From Micropterus salmoides (Eukaryota; Chordata; Actinopteri; Centrarchiformes; Centrarchidae), in contig NW_024043372.1 of the NCBI RefSeq assembly GCF_014851395.1, forward strand, positions 16,291,665-16,355,664: a stretch of DNA of 64,000 bases, read 5' to 3'. Below, one piece after another: positions 49,486 to 61,000 of the stretch (within the stretch, counting starts at the first letter, position 1; each line of letters begins with the position of its first letter). A program made the translations under genes and the position numbers. Below the pieces are notes generated by a model. It saw only the letters and a list, made by a program, of their open reading frames with translations. It was not told the DNA's origin and made no database searches.

Positions 49486-52400
49486 GGGTTAAAAGGCATT
49501 GTAATGCGCGTTACTGAGATTGTAACCTGTATTATTTATTTATTTTTTATTTTTTGTAATGCGTTATATTACTGCGTTACAGCAAAAAACAATACATTAC
49601 TGTAATTGAGTTACTTTTGTAATATGTTACTCCCAACACTGGTTGTGATGGTCATTTTTTTGGTAATTGTGTAATCAGAGGTGAGTGGCGTACCTCTGCC
49701 ATAGTCAGCAAATATACTACATAGAAACAATGTATTTATTGTGAGACCAACTAGCCTGAGCCATTGCCAAAAAATCCAGTTATTACAGTGGGGGAAAAAA
49801 GTATTTGACCCCTTGCTGATTTTGCAGGTTTGCCCACTTACAAAGAATGCAACGATCTATAATTTTAATCATATGTACATTCTAACAGTGAAAGACAGAA
49901 TCCCAAAGAAAATTCCAGAAAATCACATCATATGAATTTATAAAAATTGATAACCATCTGATGAGGAAAAACAAGTATTTGACCCCCTGGACAAACAGCA
50001 TGTTAATATTTTGTAGAAAAGCCATTATTGGCCAGCACAGATGTCAAACGGTTTTTATAGTTGGTGACAAGGTTTGTGCACATTTCGGCAGGGATGTTGG
50101 CCCACTCCTCCCTGCAGACAGCCTCCAAATCATTCAGGTTCCGAGGTTGTCGCCTGGCAACTCGAATTTTAAGCTCCCTCCAAAGATTTTCAATTGGATT
50201 CAGGTCTGGAGACTGGCTAGGCCACTCCAGAACCTTGATGTGCTTCTTCTTCAGCCACTCTTTTGTTGCTTTGGCGGTGTGCTTAGGGTCGTTGTCGTGC
50301 TGAAACACCCATCCTCGACCCATCTTCAGCTCTCTCACTGAGGGAAGGAGATGTTGGTCCAGAATTCCACGATACATGGCCCCGTCCATCCTCCCCTCAA
50401 TACGATGGAGTTGTCCCGTCCCCTTGGCTGAAAAGCACCCCCAAAGCATGATGTTGCCACCACCATGCTTGACGGTGGGGATGGTGTTCTTTGGGTTGTA
50501 CTCTGTGTTCTTTGCCCTCCAAACACGACGAGTTGAGTTGAGGCCAAAAAGTTCTATTTTGGTCTCATCTGACCACATCACCTTCTTCCAGGCCTCTTCT
50601 GAGTCGTCCAGGTGGTGAATGGCGAACTTCATGCGGGCCTGTACAGGTTTCTTCTTGAGCAGGGGGACCTTGAGTGCGCTGCAGGATTTCAATCCATGAC
50701 GGCGTAGTGTGTTACCAGCTGCCTTCAGTTGATTCATCAGTTCCCCCCTTGTGGTTTTGGGATGATTCCTCACCGTTCGCATGATCAGGGACACCCCACG
50801 AGGCGAGATCTTGTGTGGAGGCCCAGACCGAGGGAGGTTGGCGGTGGTGTGGTGCTTCTTCCATTTCCTGATAACTGCACCGACAGTTGATCTTTTCTCT
50901 CCAAGTTGCTTTCCGATTCTCTTGTAGCCCATCCCAGCCTTGTGCAGATCAACAATCTTGACCCTGATGTCCGTAGAAAGCTCTTTGGTCTTGCCCATGG
51001 TGGTGATGTTGGATGCTGGTTGTTTGGGTGTTGACAGGTGTCTTTTATACAGGTAACGAGGTGAGGTAGGTGTATTCGATGTAGATAATTGGTTGGGATT
51101 GGGGCTGTGTCTTAAAGAAAGACTAACTGGCTTGTAGGAGCCAGAATACTTGCTGTTTATCCAGGGGGTCATATACTTGTTTTTCCTCATCAGATGGTTA
51201 TCAATTTTTATAAATTCATATGATGTGATTTTCTGGAATTTTCTTTGGGATTCTGTCTTTCACTGTTAGAATGTACATATGATTAAAATTGTAGATTGTT
51301 GCATTCTTTGTAAGTGGGCAAACCTGCAAAATCAGCAAGGGGTCAAATACTTTTTTCCCCCCCACTGTATTTCCTTGTACCAGGAAAACCATTACTCACT
51401 GGGAAACAGAAGCACCAGCAAGCGTAGTTATGCAGCTTAGTTATGATGTGTATCTCAGATGTCTTACTACAAAAACTAACACAAGTTACTTCCATCTACA
51501 CTTTTACTGTAGAGGAAGATGACTGAATTGGCTATCACTCACTGGGTTTTACTTGATGTTGATCACACTGTGTACCCTTCACTTTCATCACCAAATCTTT
51601 ACATTAACGCTCATTACAATGAGGTGTAAGGAACACAATCCTCCACAGTGGCAAAAATATGAGGGAAGGAGGAACAGTCTGAAATGATCGGAGACACTGT
51701 CTGCGTTTGAAATTAATTAAAATTGACAGAATAAACCACTTGAATTCTTCCACTACACATTAAAGTTCCCCCATAAAATCCCTGTTGCCAGAAATTAAAG
51801 GGATAATGTCATCAGCTATTCCTGGAATTTGTATTTGTCCACAACAGCAATGTAACTCTCATCAAATAAAGTGAATGCTCTAAAGCAGGGGCTTTCAACC
51901 TTTTTAGATGTGGAGACTGGCAAGCTAGTAAAGAGTGGTCCCGCGGAGCGGTGGGATGGGTGGGGGTAAGAGTTAGACCAGACTGTCAACTTTCCAGACA
52001 TGTTTCATGACAAAAGACACATTATTGTCAGAAACTATGCACATACTGTACATCATTCTGCTCAGTGAGGTTAACAACATCCAAGATTAAGTAACAACAA
52101 GAAGCAGATTTTTGACTGGAGAGGGACAAAGAAATGCATTTAGTCAAGATACCAAACAAAATACATTGATAAAGTTAAAATACGTTAATCTATTTAATTG
52201 TACTTCAAAAGTGAGCTGAGTCTTTTGTTAGCTCAGTGTTTTTGCCACTTTACACCTGTCGTAATAAAAATCAAGCAATTCTTCATCAGTAAGACAGACA
52301 TCAGACCTCTACAAACCATTTCACAGGCTAGCATTATAACTCTGGTGGAAGTGAGAGTGTCACTGTTTTCCTAGGATCTTTCGTGGGTTACGCATTAGAG

Positions 52401-55400
52401 CAGATTAATACACATTGTACCTTACACGTTTATTCTCTGTCACTCTCTCTGTTTACAGATGGCTGAAAAAGTTGCAACTTCTAGCAGCACATAATTATTG
52501 ATGTGTAATTGTTTACATTTTAAGTTTTTGAGACTAATCTATTTCATTAACATAATCCATTTAGGAAAAGATATTATAGCCCACAAACAGAACAGCTTTC
52601 AGTATCGGCCTGTTCTCAGTGTAGTTTATACAGGAAAGCGGTCTATTATTCAAATAATTTAAAAAAAACTTTAATATTAGCATTGGCCCCCAAAAACCCA
52701 CATTACTATTATGCATGCCCTGTGTGACTTTTAAATGCTCTAAATTATTTCTTAGCCCTATGAAACATTTAAAGTCTTCCAAAACAAGTTAAAAACCCTA
52801 AAATCAAAACTGTAATAAAATATTTCACTCATATATCATCTATCACTTTCTGAGAGACTCCCATTATATCCGGTACCCTAAGGAAATTGTCTGACGTCTT
52901 CATCTCACAAGCTGTGGGGAATGACATACCTGTTGAGGTGGAGGGGCCTGCATGTAGCCTTGTGGGGGTGGTGGGGCCTGCATAACGGGCTGGGATGGAG
53001 GAGGTGGTGGAGGAGGAGGATGAGGATGTCCAGTGGCAGGCTGGTAGCCAGACGGTGGCGGCATAGGCTGACCCGTGGTAGCCATGATGTAGCTGGTCTG
53101 AGGAGGGGGGTGCTGGGACAGCACCGTGGGAGGAGGCTGATACATTGGGGGAGGCTCAGGGTTCTCACTGGAGCCCTGCCGACTCAGCGTCATCTGGCTG
53201 AACTGGGGTGCTAGCTCTTCTCCCTGTGAGAAATGGGAATGATGTCACTGGTGGGTTTTAATTACTATTACACTAAATACAAAACTATTAGTATGTATCC
53301 AGATTACACAGTATTGAACTGAACTGCAAATACTGCTCAAATACTCTGAAACACTAGCAGGCATTGTTGGCCATTTCCTAGTCATTAACTAGAAAAAGAT
53401 CTACACACTGACTTAATATTTAATGCACTTTTTAATTCATACCATTAACTAAAAAGTGCATTATACCAAGTCACTGCTTGCATTATCTACAGATATATAA
53501 AGTTACAGGTCATGCTCTATAGCTTTATACATCTGTATATAAAGTTATAGATCACTTCAAATTGGTTGCAGACCTGTTTGCTACAAGTATTTATATGTCA
53601 GTGCCTCTTGTGAAGTTGTGTAAGGTCTAAGTGAGATCTGAGTGATTGATTACTCAAGTCATAATGCTACATTAGAAAAAGTGGGAGAGCAATGGAGACA
53701 CGAGTATTAAAGGAACATCAGCATTTTGGAAAATACCCATCTACCATCTTACTAAGAGTCAGATGAGAGAATCAATACAAATGTAATCCCTTTGCATCCA
53801 GTACAATAAGACTGTTTGGCTAGATTGCGAGATAATGCCTATGACAAATTTTGGCAGTTGTTGGATCTTCACATCCGACTGTGGGTTTGACAGAAAACAA
53901 GTATATTTCTGAAAACACTTTAGTTCCTTTAAGGTCAGGGTCTATACGAACACTCATCTTTGCTGCTCATGTGGCAGAACATGTTCTTGGCTGATTAGGA
54001 TGAGAGCACTGCAATAAAAAAATATATATATTTCTTTTTATATATAAGTTAATTAAATTATTTAAGATAGAAATATTACAGAATGTAAACACAATTGTCA
54101 ACTGTTAGTCAGTCTAATAGGATGACAATCATATTTAAATGTTTCTCAAAATTAAAAATCAGATATGTTTCCATATGAGTTTGTGAGGGTTAGGGTTACA
54201 GTGGCTCAAATACATTGAGTTTTGCAAATTCTTAACACATGTCTGTGCACATTTATAGAATGTGTGACAGTAATTAGCTTCCGAAAAAATAATACACTAC
54301 TTTGGTAATAGGTGCTTGGAGGATTAAAAATATTCTTTCACATCACAAGGAAACAAAAGTTTATATATCATTACAACTGCCAAAATAAAGTACACTTTTT
54401 TGGTCAGAGCAAATCACTTTTGCTTATTCATTCATTTGCTTAATGAACATGCAGCCAATCAAATGGAAGAGCACACAGATTATTACACAGCCTGAAGAAA
54501 AAGTAATACCTGAATGGTTCAGAGCAGCAAAGGCATAATTCATCCTAACTAATATGAACGAGAGCAGGGTATGAGAGTTGAAGTGTCTTGCAGAATACAG
54601 CAATAGCTAAATGCAAAGTATGAGGGTGTCAGTAATGCAGTCTTTAAAGGTGTGGTATGCAATTTAGGAGAAATCCACTACGATGACAAATACCATGATA
54701 TATAGCGAACAATGACACCGCAAGTAATGTCATTAGCATAAGCTAAATTGTGGGGGTCGCAAACTGTCGCTATTGTTGCTGCGAAGCTATCATGCAGAGA
54801 GGAAAAGAATTTCCCAGAGATAGCACACCAGCTACAGACAGCAATACTCACAACTGTCCTGCGACAATAGCTAACATCACAACAACAACTGCATGTCTTG
54901 AAGAAGTAGAAAGTAAGCTGAATGTCCATGGGCAAGTCATTTAACGTTATCTGTCACATAAATCATGGCTGAAAAGGCCGGAATAGTGTTGTGTGGTTCG
55001 GTGTGAGCCACTTTCTTTTCCATTTACAGAGCTAGGGCAGAGTACAAACACTGGATTCTTTTCCTGTACACACACACATACACAGAATGGACAGCTTGTG
55101 GGTCGTGAGGATATACTCGCTGCATTTGACAAAAAAAAAAAAAACAGGTGTACTGGATTAGCATTGCATACCCCACCTTTTACTAAATTAATATGTAGAG
55201 GTGAAGCTACAAGAGGTGTCAGTACCATTGTGTACTGCTGGGGAGGAGAAACTGGCAGGAGAACCTGGGGGCAGGAAGGGCTGGAGTAGGAGACAGGCTG
55301 AGAGGGCTGCAGAGATGCCACCGGCTATGCACACCACCAGAAAGAGGGAGGAAATAAAGAGGCAGAGCAGAGTAGAGCAAGAGAGAGCGAGAGCACCAGT

Positions 55401-58003
55401 GAGAGGGAGGGTGTCAGAAGCAGATGGAAAGAAGGGAATAAAGAGAAATTAAGACAAAAGACAGAGATGCGGGTTAGAACACAGAGGAAAAGTTGTTAAT
55501 GAACAGATGGATAGAAATGGAAATCAAATTTAGTTTCTAAATATTATACAAAAGCAATAAAACTCAACTAAATGAAACGTAATTACAGCCACGCAGAGAG
55601 AAACAAGAGAGCAAATGGCGGTCATCAGATATGTTGTCAATGACTATCAATAACTTTTATACTGTTGCTCAAAGTACCTTTTCCTTACATATCGCCAGAT
55701 TCAGCCTCAAGCACAACATTCATTTAATTACCAACCCAATGTAGAGGAGGAAGGTGAACAAAAGATCACTAAATATGCCACCAGAACAGTAAGTACATCC
55801 TCTGTAACTTGAAAGTGTGTCTTTGTTTTTACTGATATGGTTGACATAAATGCAGGTAGTGGAGGTACATACCTGAGCAATCATGTGGTTGCCCATGGGG
55901 TGTTGCTGCGGGGTGGGCAGCAGGGCAGTCTGAGGCGGAGGCTGTGGCTGTTGTGATGGGCAGGGTAGTAGGCTACGGCTAGACTGGGAGGCTGCAGGTG
56001 GGGGACACACATCAGGACTGACTAGGGGCAGGCCTAGTGATGCAGAAGAAAACATGATTGATACAGGGAATAATTTTGCATATTAATTTTGGCTCTGATC
56101 AACATGGTTAACCCACCAATCCTAATCAAAATAATTTTGTCTTACAAAAATAAAATTCTGTAGTTATATTAATGTGTTTTTTCTTGCATTATCCTCTATT
56201 TTACAACATAATTTAAGTTTCCAGGGCCACTTAACTCAAGTTAACATTCCAGCAAGAGGTGAAGCATCCCTCTAGTCCAAATGTTTTAGGCCTTGTGTTA
56301 ATTATTGAATAAAATATGAAATAAATTATTCCTGGGAATGTTCAGTACAGTTCAAAAAACAAAATACCATATTGAACTGAATATATCATAACATTGTTTT
56401 CTGGATATTACATTTGAAAAAGTTGGGGTTGCATTATATTCAAGTACGAGCACTGGTGTAACACTAGCTCATGCAGAGAGTGTTGCATTATGGCTTGTTG
56501 GTCGAATAAACCATCATCAAAACTAGTTCTATTCGACCATGTACAGACCCTTAGTCAAGGTACTGCTGCTGCTGCGTAAAAATGGGCCGAGCGTGTCTCC
56601 TGACAACTTTCCTGCAGAAACTGCAAGGACTTAATCATCTGTCGACCAGCCAAAGGTAACCGGTGTCATTTTAACATTGTCAATTTAACAATGAGGAGCT
56701 CAAAAAGAAAAATGCTACCAGCTAGAGAAAATATTTCAGACTGCTTCTAAGAGCCTGACAGGAGAGAGTGTGAATATGCAACCAATAGACAAGCTAAACA
56801 AATATCGGATTTACTTTGTGCTTTATGAGAAGTAAACCATGTTTCACTTTTCAAGAGAAAGGGCTTCAAGGGTGAGGACTTTTTTTTCCCCTTGGACCAG
56901 TAGTATCTTAAAGGAAACTTTTCCAACAGGACTAAAAGTGTTTTGTATCTTCAAAAATTCCTTTTACAAGAAACAGTGATTAGGGGGTTTGTCTTATAAT
57001 CAGTGTAGTTTTATACTCTATACTACATTTTTTTCTAATTACAATGAAGTCATATCTACATTATGACTTCACACTATATGTAAAATATAGCCTACACGAC
57101 TCGAGGTGATGCATTTTATTCATGATCTGCTTGCTTCACTTAAAGTAGCAAGAATTATAATGAATAGTAAAAGCTAGTGTTTCAGTTGGCGAATGCTCGC
57201 CTTTATGACATACACTAACTGTCTCTCCTTTTCCCCTAAACTTTCCTTCAGTCCTTACCAGAGCGAGAGCCTTTGCAGCTTCCCTGGGAGCCTTTGTTGC
57301 TGCCAAGGCTATCCCCTCTGGTAAGGATGGAGATGCCAGAGAAGCTGCTAGCCTTAGTGACGGGCGGCCGGAGGGTGCGGTTGGAGCTGTCTGAGTCCGT
57401 GCTGCTCCAGGGCCGTGGCTCCAGGCACTTCATGTCACTGTCTGTGCTGCTTTGACGACTGCTAGATGCCCTACTGGAGCTCTCACGGTTCCCTCTGAGA
57501 GAAGACAGAACGAGGACGATAAAGAGAGATAGAGATGAAATGATGAGGATAAAATGGGAATACACGCAGTAAAGGGGGAAAATTAAGAGGTAAAGAAACA
57601 AAAAAGTTAAAGCAAGAAGAGTTAAGAAGTAGCAAGTGAGAGATGTGAGCAGAGTTGGAGTGGAAAGAAAGAAGAACTCACAGAAGGGAGACAAAAATGT
57701 ATATGTGTAGGGTGAGGAATATTTAGAAAAGGGGAAGATGTGCACATAGGAGAATTTTAAGCAGAGAACAATGTAGGTGGTAACAGAAACGGAAGGATAG
57801 TCACAGAAAAAATAAGATAGAGGGGAGAGCAGAAGCAGAAGAGCACAGTAAGGTCATCAGCAGGTAGAGAGGACACACAGTGTGACAGGCTTTAGGATGG
57901 GGCATTCAACACAGATGCAAATTGGCTGGTTTAGTGAAACCACAATACAAATCAGGCAACAAACCACCAAACAATATTATTTCCAATTTAAACATATGAC
58001 CGA

Positions 58004-58041
<38 letters not shown>

Positions 58042-61000
58042 CCATCCACATAGGAAAACATACATGCAGGGAGTAAAGATGCTCCAGACAATCAACACTG
58101 GGGGTGTAAGAGGATAGTACAGTGACACTGGGTGATACAAATTTCCATGAATTCAACAAACAAACCATCTAAGACTGGAGACAATATTCACATAAAGGAC
58201 TTTACAGAATGAGTACTTGCATAGGTATTATATATTTGAATACAGATAAACAGCAACACATGCGCGTAAGATACTTTTTATTAATAGACAAGAAATTACA
58301 TAGAAATAGACACACATACACCTGCAAATGAATACCAAATGTACATCAACACTCAAGACAGTAAAAGCAGATGTACATCAACACTCAGACTCACACACAC
58401 TATCTACAAAATAACCACTTGCTACCACTGGTTCACCACTATGGTTCTTTTAACTATATTGCCGTATACACACTCATTGTGCTGCTGTGATGCTGTCACC
58501 CTGGATAAGGGCAGCTGCCAAGAAAACCAATGATCACACTGTAAGCGTAACCACCACTCTGGGGAAACCCCTCCATCACAAGTGAATGGTTGGGTCTGCC
58601 ATTGACATATCAGCATTAAGAATATTACTGCTCCATTTGAATGTCATTGTGCTTATAACTTTGAAAGAAAAATGAAATTCACAACAGAAAAATGTGCTAT
58701 ACATACTGTGGTGTGGCATTAGGTTGAATGTAGATAGAAAGCCTTGCTTGTGAACAGATACCTACAACTCTGCATTGAGGACGGCAGAGTAAACAAAAAA
58801 AAACAGCTAAGTCAGCTGTAAACACTTGCTTTTTTCATCCTCTGAGAACTGGAAGAGGGATATGCACAGAGTACGTCCGAGTTGAGAGAACAAGATGAAT
58901 TCAAAACATGTGAGGCTGATTGTGGGAATCTCCATGACGAGAACTGGGATGCGGTATGGGTTGTAAAACCCTAGTAATAGTGAGTGGTGTTTGAAGGTGG
59001 CTGAGGCTGATAAATATTTCAGGGAGACTGTAATTAATGGAGGATCTATTTTGAGTCCTCTCTTGGCACAGCCTATTTTAAGGAAGGGTGGGTGCTCTGT
59101 AAAGGGAGGCGCACTCTCGTTCGCTTTGCTCTGCAGACAAAGATGAGAGCAGGATGAGCGGGAGGAAGAAGAGGAGGGGGGATTCTGCTGTTGATCACAT
59201 GATACTTCATCTCCACTCTCTCCTCACGACAGCATTCCCCATCACACGCACAAAGAGGGCAAAGCAGGGAAGCTAGGCTGTTGTTGTTATGTCCTGCCTT
59301 CACTCTGTTTTTATAAGGAGGCTCACAGAAGAGCTTCTTGTTTTGGTGAAGTCTGGGGTTTAATGGCGTTCTTAGTTTAACAGCATGTATTCTGTAAAGT
59401 TTAACAAGTATACTTTATATCAATCCTAGGGCTGGGATGTTAAGCTCATTTTTAGTTGAAATGTAAAAAGCTTCAAACTAATTATAAGTGCTATATTAGA
59501 TTACATGTCAACCTCCAATGAAATTTCTGCAAGTAGCACAAATAAAAGTCAGACAGGAATTCATAAAGACACCTGAAATGGGATGGTTCAAAGGTTGAAG
59601 ATAAAAACGTTAAGTATTAGAACTACAAGTTACTTAAATAAAAAGCTAAAGAAAAAAAAGAAAAAAGGAAGGCTACTGCTAAAAGCTAATCTTCAAGCCT
59701 CTAAATAACATGGCGCACACAAGAAACAAACAGCAGAATGTATAGAACATACTTTTACATAATGAAAATGACAAAAACATTATATATTGTTGCATTCTAG
59801 ATCTGAAACCTTTATTAGACAGCAATAGAGGAAACGAGGAAGAGAGATGCAACAAGGGTCCCAGATTGGATTATAGCTGAGGCTACTGCGGTCTATATTT
59901 GACAACCTCACACTTTTAAATATCAATTAATAATTTAAGTAGTTTTTTAAGAAAAAAAAATGCTTAACATAACTGTTTACCGCTTCTAAAATGTGAATAT
60001 TCGCTGGTTTTCTTAGTCCTCTGCAATAGTAAACTGAATCTCTTTGGATTTGGCTTGCTGGTCGGACAACAAAAAGCAACACAAACATGTCAAATTGCGC
60101 TTTGAGAAATTGTGATGACTTTTCCCACCACTGTCTGATATTTTACAGAACCAAAAAATTTATCCAGAAAATAATCAGAAGATTAATCGATGAAAATAAT
60201 TGTCAGGTGCAGCTCTTTTGCACTTGAAGCAAAACACGGTCTTTTCTTTACAGTCTCTTTACAGCACTATTCCATTTATGCACCTCTTACATATTTGTAT
60301 GTGCTACTATGCAACAGGTGACACGTTAAGAAAAAACTACAGAACTATGTCGACCACAAAACAAACAGGTTACTGTGGAAGTGATGCGGTTACTTCATAT
60401 AAAGAAATGTAGTTGACGGTGGATGGGTGGAAAGGTAAGTAGGTCAGTCAGTCCCCAGTGAAACCACAAAGCAGCCATGCATGGGCCATGGGAAGCCCCA
60501 CGGTGCAATTCTGGAATAGCCATCAATCAGCCGACTATGTCAAGCAAAGATATTAAAACCACCACAAGTCACCACTATCATCACCAAACCACTTTCAAAT
60601 AATGGGCATGGCAACACACAAGTCAAAGTCAGCAGCACCCCAATACCTAAAGATCTGCCTCCTCTTTTGAGAGCTAGAGCAGTAGCCCTCAGTGGAAAGT
60701 CTGTTGGGGTTAACATTAGGAGAAAATGCTAAGGTTACAGGACTGGATTGGAGAACAGGATGGGGTTTAGGGGAGGGTGGGATAAAGAGGGGAGGAAGAG
60801 GTAGGCACAGTGCAGAACTTTCACCCCTGAGAAGAAGGGAAAAAAATAACGCATACAAGGCAAAAAACTGACTGTTGAAAAGCCCACGCTTCCTCTTTCT
60901 CTCTCTCTCTCTCTCTCAGCATATTATGTCCTAATCTTTTAACTTCAATGGCCAGGCTGCCTAGGGATAGAGGCAGTAACTGCTGTGTGAGCTACCTTAT

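Larger units (their letters stand above)
49786..51367 (-). mobile_element. Structurally complete Tc1-like transposon
   Basis: The ends are CAGTGGGGG and CCCCCCCACTG, with TA on both sides (49784-49785 and 51368-51369), the Tc1/mariner target. The terminal inverted repeats are about 215 bp (49786-50000 and 51151-51367). Each carries two direct repeats of the AAGTATTTGACCCC type, one at the outer tip and one at the inner edge, the IR/DR arrangement known from Sleeping Beauty-type elements. The transposase frame between them is uninterrupted. The right inner repeat has a single change (GTATATGACC). It is in an r3hdm2 intron, same strand as the gene. Confidence 0.93.
46429..52929. other. 6.5-kb r3hdm2 intron colonised by DNA transposons
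   Basis: The longest r3hdm2 intron in the window holds an A27 run, the hAT MITE at 49074-49641 and the complete Tc1-like element at 49786-51367. A possible repeat lies near 47700-48210. A hAT-like left end (CAGGGGCTTTCAACCTTTTT, about 51887) has no visible partner. No additional exon was recognised. Confidence 0.5.
57495..60646. other. 3.2-kb r3hdm2 intron, few landmarks
   Basis: Contains a CA microsatellite (58005-58039) and a reversed SINE-like copy near 59815-59910. The rest is AT-rich sequence in which I see no exon, RNA gene or clear transposon end. Confidence 0.45.

Noticed and set aside
51887..52010. A possible further hAT element starting CAGGGGCTTTCAACCTTTTT.
   Set aside because: No matching right terminus or 8-bp duplication was found, so it is not listed as an element.
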